From Methylomicrobium sp035916875 (GTDB taxonomy: Bacteria; Pseudomonadota; Gammaproteobacteria; Methylococcales; Methylomonadaceae), in the NCBI RefSeq assembly GCF_035916875.1, contig NZ_JAXUHN010000086.1:1-64000 (forward strand): a stretch of 64,000 bases of DNA. Reading direction: 5' to 3'. Each line of letters begins with the position of its first letter. Position 1 is the stretch's first letter. The notes beneath the pieces are model-generated. The model did no database searches and was not told the origin of the DNA. It was given only the letters and a program-made list of their open reading frames with translations. Both the position numbers and the translations under genes were made by a program. This document shows positions 18,250 to 27,104 of the stretch, in pieces.

Positions 18250-18565
18250 ATTTTTTCTCTTGTCCGAAAGTCTGTGTTACCTAAGAGCTATTGCTTCGTG
18301 CCGCCGTCGATAGAATCCCGCCGGTGAATATTCCTCAAACTGGTCACAGCCCATAAGCGGCGTCGCAGATCGGCACTTCATTAATGTATGGTTTCGAGCG
18401 TTCTCATGGATAATCACAAACAAGACAATCACTGAATACCTTACGTATCCCACAACCTTTGGTTCTTTGCCGATCGACTTAAGATCTCAGCTATGTCGGC
18501 ACGCAGCTTCACTTTGCAAAAACGCCACAAAACCAAGCGCCCCATCAACCTGGGCCACTACTGCC
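18250..18565 (-). other. Intergenic gap between two glycosyltransferase genes
   Basis: I see no gene, hairpin terminator or clear promoter in these 316 bases. The upstream gene is GC-rich and the spacing is larger than elsewhere in this part of the locus, which fits a past insertion boundary. Confidence 0.4.
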
Positions 18566-19777
18566 TTACCTTTCCACTATCTCCGTTGGCTCCGGAGGGC
18601 TAGAGCGCATAAAGAATTTTCTTTCTCTCAAATACACGGCAGCAGTTCTAAGTCCGTCAAAGGCCGTCTCGTGAAGTCGTGGCATATCAGCCACAGCGGC
18701 GCGACAGAACTCAGCGAGGCGGGAAGCTACCTCTTCTAGAGAAAAACTTCGCTGAACGAACTGCCGTGAGAATTGCCCGAGCGCCACGAGCTGGTCGTCG
18801 GGATGCTCCGCAAGCCAGCGGATGTCTTCAACGAGACGTGCGTTGCTAGGATGACCGTTGCCCCGACCGAAGATACCCTTGTAATAGAAGGATTCAGCCG
18901 TCTGCGGGGTGAGCGGAGCGGAGAACCCCTGCTCTCCAACTATGATGACCGGCTTGCCGAATGCCATCCCACGTAGGGCGGACCCTCCCATGCCGACGAC
19001 GATATCGGCTGAGGCATATGCCGGCCGGGGGTCAAGACGCGCCCCCGCTAACACCACTGCAGGTCGCCCCAACTCGTCGTTGATCTCATCTGCTAGCCGT
19101 TCAAGCTTAGCACGCGCCGTGCCGTCTCCTACGATCACAAATCGTAGCGGTAGGTCGCGGCCTAGCGTGCGGACCGCACTGATCGTCCGAAATAAGCTCT
19201 CGCTCTTCATTTCCTCAACGAGCCGGGAGACCGTCACTAGCGTAATGTCGCTGTCCCTGATACCATACTCCCTGCGGAACTTAGTTGGATCTACAACACC
19301 CGGCGCATTTACGTTAACGTCGACCGGGGGTAGCAAAAGTTCTACTCGCCGATAGCTCATGGCCTTTGCCTTATCCACGAGTTCTGGGATCCCGAACGTC
19401 GTTGGCAGCCCCTTAGGCAGCAGACGGGTTACATTCATTTGCATGTCGGTTACGAGCATCGGAATGCGCATCGGCAGATGCACGGCGTAGAAAGTATCGA
19501 CGCACGGCCACAACTCCCATACATGGATGAGATCGGGGCGTTCACGTCGCACAGCGTCACGTAAGGCGCTCATCCGTGCAGGCGATGGAAAGAAGGGTGC
19601 TGTGGGTGCGGGTAGAAATCGCAGGCCTTTCTCCACAATCAGTCGGACCATCGGCCCCGGTGTCGCAAAAAAAACCACGTCGCAACCATGGAAATCGCGG
19701 AGCGCCGCAGCGAGCTCTATAGAGTTCACCAGGGTGCCGCCTATGTCAAGTTGATGGACGAAGACGAGGATCTTCAT
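18566..19777 (-). CDS. Family 4 (GT-B) glycosyltransferase
   Basis: This 403-residue GT-B enzyme has an N-terminal LVFVHQLDIGGTLVNSIELA (the GG loop of the first Rossmann domain), a second domain with VTVSRLVEEMKSESL near 190 and VIVGDGTARAKLE near 225, and a GMAFGKPVI region near 285 where the family's donor-binding EAMA..G motif sits. The usual glutamate of that motif (E-X7-E) is not obvious, so activity is uncertain. The start overlaps the epimerase stop by 4 bases. The gene is visibly richer in GC than neighbours such as 12916-16143, a sign of separate origin. Confidence 0.75.
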   Translation of the reverse strand: MKILVFVHQLDIGGTLVNSIELAAALRDFHGCDVVFFATPGPMVRLIVEKGLRFLPAPTAPFFPSPARMSALRDAVRRERPDLIHVWELWPCVDTFYAVHLPMRIPMLVTDMQMNVTRLLPKGLPTTFGIPELVDKAKAMSYRRVELLLPPVDVNVNAPGVVDPTKFRREYGIRDSDITLVTVSRLVEEMKSESLFRTISAVRTLGRDLPLRFVIVGDGTARAKLERLADEINDELGRPAVVLAGARLDPRPAYASADIVVGMGGSALRGMAFGKPVIIVGEQGFSAPLTPQTAESFYYKGIFGRGNGHPSNARLVEDIRWLAEHPDDQLVALGQFSRQFVQRSFSLEEVASRLAEFCRAAVADMPRLHETAFDGLRTAAVYLRERKFFMRSSPPEPTEIVER

Positions 19778-20976
19778 TTCTTTACGCAGAAAGGGAGTGG
19801 ATCAATGCTCTTGCCGACCGAAGGATACTGCCCCAAATTGCCCGGATTCCCGTTTTCAAGTCCACTATTCTCTAACAGGGCGTTTAAAACACGTTGCGCA
19901 GCCCGACCATCCCAGTACTTGGGTATTTGCCCAGCCGGACGTCGCTCTTGCAGGATCTCCTCAATGTCAGGCAACAATTGATCAAGGGTTGTAAGTTTAT
20001 TCGTGCCCACTTCAATAGTGACGGGCCTCTCTGTGTTTGGCCTGAGGGTTAAGCAGGGAGTTTTGAAGTAGGTACTCTCCTCCTGTAGTCCACCGGAATC
20101 TGTGAGAATAAATCGCGCAGACTCTGTTAGACACAGGGAATCGTGATAGCTGAGCGGCTCCACAATCCGTAGTCCTTTTACCCCATCCAATAGAATGTTA
20201 AATTGTTCGCACATTTTGCGTGTCCTAGGGTGCATTGGAAACACGACAGGCATGTCTTTAGCGATGAGCCCTAACACTTTAATAACTGAAAACAAACCAG
20301 TTTGATTATCCACATTGGAAGGCCGGTGAAGAGTTACAAATATAAATTTCTTCTTTTCTAATTCAAGCCGGCTTAGAATTGAGCTGGCCCGAGCTTTCTC
20401 AAGATTTGCCACTAGCGAATCAATCATTACATTGCCGACAAGTTTTATCTTTGTTTCTGGAATCCCTTCTCGTTTTAAATTATCATTAGCGTCAGCCGAA
20501 GGCGTTAGCAACAGATCCGCCAATGCATCCGTGACGAGCCGGTTTACCTCCTCGGGCATGCTGCGATCAAAGCTACGTAAACCAGCCTCCACGTGCGCCA
20601 CCTTGATTCCAAGCTTCGAACAAACTAAGGTGCATGCCATGGTTGAGTTAACATCTCCAACGACTACCACCCAGTCTGGTTTCTCCTGTTCGCAAATGGG
20701 CTCAAATTTCGTCATAATATTGGCGGTCTGCACTGCATGCGATCCGGAGCCTACAGCCAGATTGATGTCTGGCTCGGGAATACCAAGGTCAGCAAAAAAA
20801 ATATCCGACATTTTTTCATCGTAATGCTGGCCGGTATGGATCAGTCGATACTCCAACTCCGTTCCATGGTTAGCGGCATCAGAAGAATAACTTCGTATTT
20901 GCTGAATAATAGGAGCCACTTTCATAAAGTTAGGTCGAGCACCAGCAATAATGAAAAATTTAAGTTTTTTGCTCAT
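19774..20976 (-). CDS. wecB: UDP-N-acetylglucosamine 2-epimerase (non-hydrolysing, WecB type)
   Basis: This 400-residue GT-B-fold enzyme interconverts UDP-GlcNAc and UDP-ManNAc (or the matching 3-amino uronic sugars, as WbpI does). Visible marks: IIAGARPNFMKVAPI at residue 9, LIHTGQHYDEKMSDIFF near 65, VEAGLRSFDRSMPEEVNR near 130 and LTDSGGLQEEST near 292 with the catalytic residues of the family. Length is normal. It overlaps the next glycosyltransferase by 4 bases (ATGA). With the wbpB/E/D-like genes in the locus, ManNAc- or ManNAc3NAcA-type products are both possible. Confidence 0.85.
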   Translation of the reverse strand: MSKKLKFFIIAGARPNFMKVAPIIQQIRSYSSDAANHGTELEYRLIHTGQHYDEKMSDIFFADLGIPEPDINLAVGSGSHAVQTANIMTKFEPICEQEKPDWVVVVGDVNSTMACTLVCSKLGIKVAHVEAGLRSFDRSMPEEVNRLVTDALADLLLTPSADANDNLKREGIPETKIKLVGNVMIDSLVANLEKARASSILSRLELEKKKFIFVTLHRPSNVDNQTGLFSVIKVLGLIAKDMPVVFPMHPRTRKMCEQFNILLDGVKGLRIVEPLSYHDSLCLTESARFILTDSGGLQEESTYFKTPCLTLRPNTERPVTIEVGTNKLTTLDQLLPDIEEILQERRPAGQIPKYWDGRAAQRVLNALLENSGLENGNPGNLGQYPSVGKSIDPLPFCVKK

Positions 20977-21005
20977 AATTTCTTTCAGTTTAATATGTTT
21001 TCAAA

Positions 21006-22061
21006 TTAAGTTCTACGAGGATATTCTTTCATCATTATCGCCTCAATGTGCGCCATTATCATTTGGAGGGTTTTTTGAGAACTCAACTTAACTGGATTTG
21101 TACCTTTGCTACGCCGCTGAAGTAGTATTTTGTTATTAACTTCATCCACATTTTCAATTAATATGAGCCTTCCTTCGTTTTGAAGTTGCCGATCAACAGC
21201 ACCGCTTTTGCCACGAAATATGCTGTAAACTGGAACACCTAAAGCAGCCGCCTCACGATTCATTGTTCCACCACCACTTACCACCAGATCAGAATGCCAA
21301 AGCAGATTGAGGCCATTAACTGCTCGCTTAGGCACAGTCACCTTGGAGTTATTAAACCACTGAGGCCAATCGCTTCTTAATTGGGATTCCTGTAATTTAT
21401 TCCGTGGCAAGAGGATCGCCTTAACTCCTTTTGTAGCGCAAACTCTTGTCATGAACGAAATAAAAAGAGCATCGCTTTCTGGATTGTGATAGTGTGCTTC
21501 ATTCGCTGGAGGCCTAACAGTAACCACTATATCATCATCGTTAAGATTAAGTTCGGCAACAATACTTTCATCAGGTTTGAACTCGGGAGCATACACGTCT
21601 TCTTTTATACCCTCGTAACTGAATATTCTCTCTTTCTTTTTACATTGAACGTTCTCAGTAGAAAGCGCGGCAGGAATAATTTCCCATCGTGGCTGTAACA
21701 ATAATGGGGTTCGAGCGTGTTCATAGTCCATGATCATCACGGTCGGGATACGTAGTAGGTTACATAAGAGAATTTGTGACCTAGAGCCGTGAGATAGACC
21801 CAACATTGGCTTTTCACCCATGATTAATGGCAAGAATTGCAAGCTGCGCAAGCAGAGACCTATCACTTTCATAATTGGGTTCTTGCCATAATGCCTGCCT
21901 ACTTTTTTATAGGATAATCCAACCAGATTAGCCAACTCACATACTTGAAAAGCATCACGTGCCGTCAATATCACATTATGACCCTGCTTTTCCAATTCCC
22001 TTATGATAGGTTTGAAAAAAGGCACGTGCGGCGTATTGTCAAGATCAATCCAGATTTTCAT
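21006..22061 (-). CDS. DUF354 family protein (GT-B-like)
   Basis: This 351-residue protein starts MKIWIDLDNTPHVPFFKPII, the hallmark of DUF354, followed by a GT-B-like two-Rossmann layout with TVRPPANEAHYH near 188 and SDLVVSGGGTMNREAAALGV near 262, which matches the nucleotide-sugar-binding loop of GT-B enzymes. DUF354 members are found in polysaccharide and archaeal glycan loci and are thought to be glycosyltransferases or sugar-processing enzymes, but the reaction is not proven. It lies 76 bases after the ATPase gene and 30 before the epimerase gene. Confidence 0.8.
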   Translation of the reverse strand: MKIWIDLDNTPHVPFFKPIIRELEKQGHNVILTARDAFQVCELANLVGLSYKKVGRHYGKNPIMKVIGLCLRSLQFLPLIMGEKPMLGLSHGSRSQILLCNLLRIPTVMIMDYEHARTPLLLQPRWEIIPAALSTENVQCKKKERIFSYEGIKEDVYAPEFKPDESIVAELNLNDDDIVVTVRPPANEAHYHNPESDALFISFMTRVCATKGVKAILLPRNKLQESQLRSDWPQWFNNSKVTVPKRAVNGLNLLWHSDLVVSGGGTMNREAAALGVPVYSIFRGKSGAVDRQLQNEGRLILIENVDEVNNKILLQRRSKGTNPVKLSSQKTLQMIMAHIEAIMMKEYPRRT

Positions 22062-22137
22062 GAAAGGATAAAATGTATGTTAAAAAATAGTAGCAGGTCC
22101 ATTCTTAATCATGCTGTTCTTAAGCCAAAACCGGCTG

Positions 22138-22923
22138 TCAATACTTGCTAGACTCTGATACATATCCATAATGGTATATGGGAAGCGGTTGCCTAGCCTT
22201 GTTCAGAACTAAACCAAGCAGGTTTGTCTGTTCTAGAATGTACATAGCTTGTTGAAGCTCATCTGAAGTATTCTTTCCATCCTCTACAACAAGTAGACCA
22301 GCATCGACATAGGGCATAAGCAACAATGCATCATCTGCTACAAAAATCGGGGGAATATCGAAGATAATGATTCGCGATTCATATCGCGATTTAATTTCTT
22401 TGATAAGATTAGCCATTATTTTGGAAGAAATTAATTCCGAATAATTGATATTTGAGTCTTTTCCCGGCAGTAAAACTAGATTTTCTATGCCTGGATTTAT
22501 CAATATATTTTCTAGAGGAGTACCCCCCGCCAAATAATCGACAAAGCCGTATTTACATTGGAGACCAAGATATTGGCCCACGTTGGGACGCCTGAGATCG
22601 GCATCAATAAGGAGAACACTTTGATTTCCCTCCATCGCTATCGCAATCGCGAGATTTACGGATATGAAAGTTTTTCCTGCGCCAGGCGTCGCACTTGTTA
22701 TTGCAAAGCTGTTCCAGTTATTTTCCCGAAGCTGCCTGAGGATATTAGTCCGGAGTACACGAAAGATATCTGCTCTTGGATCGTTGTAGAGTCCCATAAT
22801 AACTCGATTATTACGCAGCACATCCGGATCAATAATGGCCGTTTGAGTTTGTGTGTATCGGGTCGAGTAGTTCTGGCGTCCGTTAGCACCACTATTCATT
22901 GACTGTCCGCCAAAAAAGTACAA
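22138..22923 (-). CDS. BY-kinase-like polysaccharide chain-length ATPase (CpsD/Wzc C-terminal type)
   Basis: This 261-residue protein is the separate cytoplasmic ATPase partner of a Wzz-like protein. It carries the Walker A SATPGAGKTFISVNLA near 77-92, Walker A' VLLIDADLRRPNVG near 103 and Walker B RIIIFDIPP near 182. The tail (YHYGYVSESSKY) has four tyrosines, a short version of the autophosphorylated tyrosine cluster of BY-kinases. A start at Met9 (22899) is as likely as 22923. It follows the Wzz-like gene by about 45 bases and should control polymerisation and export by phosphorylation. Confidence 0.85.
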   Translation of the reverse strand: MYFFGGQSMNSGANGRQNYSTRYTQTQTAIIDPDVLRNNRVIMGLYNDPRADIFRVLRTNILRQLRENNWNSFAITSATPGAGKTFISVNLAIAIAMEGNQSVLLIDADLRRPNVGQYLGLQCKYGFVDYLAGGTPLENILINPGIENLVLLPGKDSNINYSELISSKIMANLIKEIKSRYESRIIIFDIPPIFVADDALLLMPYVDAGLLVVEDGKNTSDELQQAMYILEQTNLLGLVLNKARQPLPIYHYGYVSESSKY

Positions 22924-22967
22924 AACTGCGCGATTATCATCATATTATATTTTCCCTGAGTTTGGAT

Positions 22968-24689
22968 TCATGTTTTCACTAATGGAAGAAAAACAATGCC
23001 CATTACTATGCTAGCCAATAGGATGAAAGCTGCGCTAGTCCAGACTATAATCTTCTTCATTTGACGCTGCTTAACAAGACGCTCTTCCAAGTCTGAAGGT
23101 GCCTCTATGTAAGGAACCACAACAAGAGGCATAAGCCCGGTGACTTCGCTAATTGCCCGGTACCCCCTAACTCCGGGATCTAGAAATTCGACAAAGAAAG
23201 CAACCCCAAAACCCGCGATGATTCCCATAAAAAACCCGCCAATGGCCACTTTTCTTCTAACCGCTTTTTCTGGATGTGTAGGGATAAGAGGCTGCTCGAT
23301 GAGGGTAAGTGTTTGTCCTTGCTGCTGCTCTTCCAATGTTTGAACAAGTTTTGCATCCAACCATTTTTCTTTGAGCTGTGTGTATTTCTTAATGATACTA
23401 TCTCGCTCTCTTATCAAATCTGTATAAGCCATTTCAACCTCAGGCGCCTGCGAGAGGATTTTTTGCAATTTTTCAAGTTTCGCTTTCAAATAATCCTGTT
23501 TCTGAATCAATGACTCAAGTTCTGATTGACTGCTTTTATATTGTTCTTGTACCCCCAGGTAAGCCGGATTAGTGGAATAAATAGCCGTCTCCTTCTGTTC
23601 TTCCTGCAAACGCGGCGGCGTATTTGTTAATTGTTGTTCCAGCCTTTCTATTTGTTTTTTCCGTTTAGATATATCCGGGTGATTACCTGCATATGTTTCT
23701 TCCAGTATTTTCAGTTCGCGCCTCGCCTCCGCCAACTGGTTAAGAACGTCTTCATCGACTGGTTGCCCTTCAAAGGTGGGATCCAAAGCCTTTATTTCTC
23801 GTTTTAGGCGGACCACAGACGGATGTGAAGGGGAATAAATGCTGGAAATTCGAAAGTATTGCGCACGCAAGATTCTTAGGGCATCATCCCGGCTTTGCGG
23901 CACTTTGTCATCAAGCCTACCAGGTAGTTCTTGTTGTGCTCTTGCCAACTCCGCTGTTAAAAAAGCAATCCTTTCCTTCGTGGCGCGGATCTGATGTTCG
24001 GTATCTCTCAGTTCGTTCTCAGCTCGGTCTATCGCAGCCATATTGACTTCCGCTTGCTCCGGCAAACTGTAATTATTTTGCTCCTTGAATATTGCAATTT
24101 TGTGGTCAATTTCCTGAAGCTCTCGATTTAGCTTATCCGATTCCTCCATGAGGAAATCAGTCGCCTTAATAGCGCGCTGTGTACGGGCCTTATCATTTTG
24201 CTCGATGAATAAAGTGGCTAGCTTACTCGCAACCTCTTTTGCCTTAATTGCTTCGCCATGGCTAAACGAAATATCAAAGGCAAGCTCAGCTGTTCCAGAA
24301 TTAGTTTTAGAAGCAAGAGTAGCAGTGGCTAACTTAACTTCAGCGTTACCCTTGAACAAATTCGCTAGTTCATTTTTCGTAGAGCCATTCTTGATATCGC
24401 TATAAAGGCCAGTCGACTCAATAATCGAAAGCACATTTTCGGTCGTCATGACTCTTTGGTAAATTGATTGAATCCGTTCATCTGCATATTGAGATACTGC
24501 CGAATCGGGTAGTGCTGTTGGAATTGGCGCTTCAATCAACATCGTTGCCGTTGAGCGATAAATTTTGGGTAGATTATATGCAACAATTAGGGATATTAAG
24601 CTGACAAGCAGCCAAGTAGCTACAATGTAATACTTACGCCGTTTTGCAAGATCAAGATAATCAGCTAATGTTTTAGTATATTGTTGCAT
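22968..24689 (-). CDS. Wzz/GumC-type chain-length determinant (PCP-2a-like without kinase)
   Basis: This 573-residue inner-membrane protein has transmembrane segments near residues 20-40 and 545-568, with a Wzz domain (IYRSTATMLIEAPIP) after the first and long coiled-coil stretches in the periplasmic part (about 165-440, e.g. AENELRDTEHQIRATKERIA). Before the last segment sits a GNVR-like region with a Pro-rich IEQPLIPTHPEKAVRRKVAI. With the separate ATPase encoded next, it forms a split Wzc. It regulates chain length of the exported polysaccharide. Confidence 0.9.
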   Translation of the reverse strand: MQQYTKTLADYLDLAKRRKYYIVATWLLVSLISLIVAYNLPKIYRSTATMLIEAPIPTALPDSAVSQYADERIQSIYQRVMTTENVLSIIESTGLYSDIKNGSTKNELANLFKGNAEVKLATATLASKTNSGTAELAFDISFSHGEAIKAKEVASKLATLFIEQNDKARTQRAIKATDFLMEESDKLNRELQEIDHKIAIFKEQNNYSLPEQAEVNMAAIDRAENELRDTEHQIRATKERIAFLTAELARAQQELPGRLDDKVPQSRDDALRILRAQYFRISSIYSPSHPSVVRLKREIKALDPTFEGQPVDEDVLNQLAEARRELKILEETYAGNHPDISKRKKQIERLEQQLTNTPPRLQEEQKETAIYSTNPAYLGVQEQYKSSQSELESLIQKQDYLKAKLEKLQKILSQAPEVEMAYTDLIRERDSIIKKYTQLKEKWLDAKLVQTLEEQQQGQTLTLIEQPLIPTHPEKAVRRKVAIGGFFMGIIAGFGVAFFVEFLDPGVRGYRAISEVTGLMPLVVVPYIEAPSDLEERLVKQRQMKKIIVWTSAAFILLASIVMGIVFLPLVKT

Positions 24690-24813
24690 AGCGCTTGAAA
24701 ATGGATATCCTATTAAGACACTTACTAAACTCCTGATAACTCCGCTTCCACAGACTCAGGGAATACAGTGATTTCTCTGAATTCATTCCTTTATTTTCCG
24801 TTCGTAACGAGCC

Positions 24814-24845
24814 CTTCGGCAACGCTCAGGAGAACGCTGCCGAAG
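24814..24845. repeat. REP-like hairpin between aminotransferase and Wzz genes
   Basis: Perfect 8-base arms CTTCGGCA (24814-24821) and TGCCGAAG (24838-24845) enclose a 16-base loop that itself has AACGCT at one end and AACGCT at the other. It has no T-run on the minus strand, so it is not a clear terminator of the aminotransferase transcript. Confidence 0.5.
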
Positions 24846-24873
24846 CCTCCTTTTGGCTTTGCAAGTATCTTTA

Positions 24874-26058
24874 TTAATCACGCAAGGCACCAAACAAGGA
24901 CTTTACTACATAATCTTGCTGTTCAATATCCATTTGTGGGAACAACGGCAGGATAATCGTTTTCTCCTGTGCCTCTTGGCTGTGCCTAAGTTTCCGGCAG
25001 AAGCCAACGGCACAACTGCATTCCTGGTTTCTACCGGCACAAGACCATGAATCAACTGGATAAGCGTCCTCCCGATGTGAACACATTATTCCCCGACGTG
25101 TCGCTATTCCTGCATCCAGCATTGACTGCATAACACGCCTCTGGTCTTTTCCTAATGGTAGACGAACACAAAAACTTTGCCAGGTACTGCGCGCCCAGTC
25201 CGGCTCTACGGGTAAACCGACACCTGGTATCTCTGCGAGAAGTTTCTTGTAGCGGGCAGCTAAATCCCTACGCTTCTCGACAATCCCCGGTAGACGCTTA
25301 AGTTGCTCCCTGCCTACGGCAGCTTGGATATCAGTCATACGGTAATTGTAGCCAACGATCGGATAGGATTCGAAGATCACTTGGCTGGAACCATGACGCA
25401 CGGTATCAGGGACACTCATGCCATGTTGACGTAACAACCTGAACTTGGCATCCCATTCAGGGTTCGCTGTGGTGATCATTCCACCGTCGCCAGTACTTAT
25501 CACTTTACGCGGATGAAACGAAAAGCAGGCAACATCACCTTGCGGCTTGCCGATTTTTTCCCATTGCCCCTGCCAAAAAATTTCGCTACCAATGGCGCAA
25601 GCAGCGTCCTCAACGACGGGTAATGAATGACGGCGCGCAATTTCAATGATCTCTGCAAGATCGCAGGGCATGCCTATCTGATGAACACACAAAATCGCGC
25701 GGGTACGATCCGTCACGGCACTTTCGAGCTGGGTGGGATCGAGGTTAAACGTATCAGGCTCAATGTCAACGAATACCGGCGTGGCGCCGCAATAGCGGAT
25801 CACGTTAGCAGTGGCTATAAATGAATGGCTGACGGTAATGACTTCGTCTCCAGGCAGAACGCCCACTGCCAGCAGCGCCAAATGCAAAGCCGTGGTACAA
25901 CTGGATACTGCACATGCATGCGGCGCTCCTACATATTCAGCAAATTCCCTCTCGAATGCGACAACTTCTGGGCCCTGACTAGTCCAGCCACTCAAAATGA
26001 CGCGCCGTGCCGCCTCAGCCTCATTCTCGCCTAACATCGGCTTGGTAATAGGGATCAT
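24874..26058 (-). CDS. DegT/DnrJ/EryC1-family sugar aminotransferase with a cysteine-rich insert
   Basis: This PLP-dependent aminotransferase transfers an amino group to a keto nucleotide sugar. The PLP lysine is in FSFHPRKVISTGDGGM near residue 187, and VVEDAACAIGSE near 155 holds the Asp that contacts the pyridine nitrogen. The start is taken at 26058 (MIPITKPMLGEN), because that ATG overlaps the epimerase stop by 4 bases; the longer frame to 26088 would overlap it by 34. Near the C-terminus (about residues 340-362) there are four closely spaced cysteines (WSCAGRNQECSCAVGFC). The frame is open across this piece, and similar enzymes have it, so it looks real. Confidence 0.85.
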   Translation of the reverse strand: MIPITKPMLGENEAEAARRVILSGWTSQGPEVVAFEREFAEYVGAPHACAVSSCTTALHLALLAVGVLPGDEVITVSHSFIATANVIRYCGATPVFVDIEPDTFNLDPTQLESAVTDRTRAILCVHQIGMPCDLAEIIEIARRHSLPVVEDAACAIGSEIFWQGQWEKIGKPQGDVACFSFHPRKVISTGDGGMITTANPEWDAKFRLLRQHGMSVPDTVRHGSSQVIFESYPIVGYNYRMTDIQAAVGREQLKRLPGIVEKRRDLAARYKKLLAEIPGVGLPVEPDWARSTWQSFCVRLPLGKDQRRVMQSMLDAGIATRRGIMCSHREDAYPVDSWSCAGRNQECSCAVGFCRKLRHSQEAQEKTIILPLFPQMDIEQQDYVVKSLFGALRD

Positions 26059-27029
26059 GATTGCACCGCCGTCTTGTTCATGCGCCACCAGTCGACCAGC
26101 TGCGAAAGCCCATCTTCCAAGCCAACCTGCGCTTGAAAACCAAGCAATCGCCCTGCTTTGGATGTGTCAGCTAGACGCCGCGATACAGGATTTACTGTAC
26201 GTTCAGGGCCATATTCCGGCTGTAAATCGGAACTCATCACGTTAAGCAACGCCGCGGCCAACTCGTTTAGGCTGGTCTCAGAGCCGCTGGCGACATTGAA
26301 AACCTCATCACTCACATCAGATTGTAGGGCCAAGATATTTGATCGGGCGACGTCTTCGATATAGACGAAATCCATGGTTTGGGTACCATCTCCAAGGATC
26401 AGAGGTGGCTGCCCTGCAGCTATACGTTCCATCCAACGAATCAGGACTTCGGTATATTTACCATGAATATCCATACGTGGACCATAAACGTTAAAATAGC
26501 GCAACGCCACGTAGGGCAGTCCATACATATCATTGAACGAACGCAGCAACCCTTCCAACATAATTTTGCTGGCGCCGTACCAGGTGCGGTTGTTGTAAGG
26601 GTGATGGTCCTCTCGCGTAGGAAAGGTATCGGCCAGACCATAGATCGACGCCGAAGATGCCGCCACTACCTTTTTTACACCAGCAATCTGCGCGGCCTCT
26701 ACTACATGGAAGCTACCATCACACATTACACCCATTGCCTCGCTCGGATTCGCCGCGCAGGCGGTAATGCGCAATGCTGCCATATGGATTAACGCATCAA
26801 TACCCTGCATCGCTCTTTGCACGGCCTTCACGTCACGAATGTCTTCTTGCACCAGCGTCACACGGGGATCTTTTAAAGCTGCTTCAACATTGGCCAGCGT
26901 TCCCCGACTTAAATCATCAAGAATGACGATCCTTGCGGGTGAATAGTCCTTCAGCAACAAATCTATGGTTGTGGAGCCGATCAGACCGCAGCCCCCTGTC
27001 ACCAGTATGTTCGAATCTTTAATATCCAT
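26055..27029 (-). CDS. NAD-dependent nucleotide-sugar epimerase/dehydratase (extended SDR)
   Basis: This 324-residue enzyme has the NAD-binding VTGGCGLIGSTTIDLL at residue 10 and the catalytic WYGASK near residue 150. ASSASIYG near 123 gives the third catalytic residue. By size and motifs it is a UDP-sugar 4-epimerase or dehydratase. The gene is coupled by a 4-base overlap to the aminotransferase, so epimerase plus aminotransferase probably make one amino sugar; which sugar is not shown. Confidence 0.85.
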   Translation of the reverse strand: MDIKDSNILVTGGCGLIGSTTIDLLLKDYSPARIVILDDLSRGTLANVEAALKDPRVTLVQEDIRDVKAVQRAMQGIDALIHMAALRITACAANPSEAMGVMCDGSFHVVEAAQIAGVKKVVAASSASIYGLADTFPTREDHHPYNNRTWYGASKIMLEGLLRSFNDMYGLPYVALRYFNVYGPRMDIHGKYTEVLIRWMERIAAGQPPLILGDGTQTMDFVYIEDVARSNILALQSDVSDEVFNVASGSETSLNELAAALLNVMSSDLQPEYGPERTVNPVSRRLADTSKAGRLLGFQAQVGLEDGLSQLVDWWRMNKTAVQS

Positions 27030-27104
27030 AAGCTCCTAATTATTTCTGTTATCCGTAATGATGCGGACGATGCGTTTCTCGAAGTTAGTTTCTATATCTT
27101 AAGT

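Noticed and set aside
25030..25110. Possible frameshift in the aminotransferase near its C-terminus
   Set aside because: The odd Cys-rich piece is in frame with typical sequence on both sides, and I recall similar pieces in related enzymes; other frames here do not fit better.
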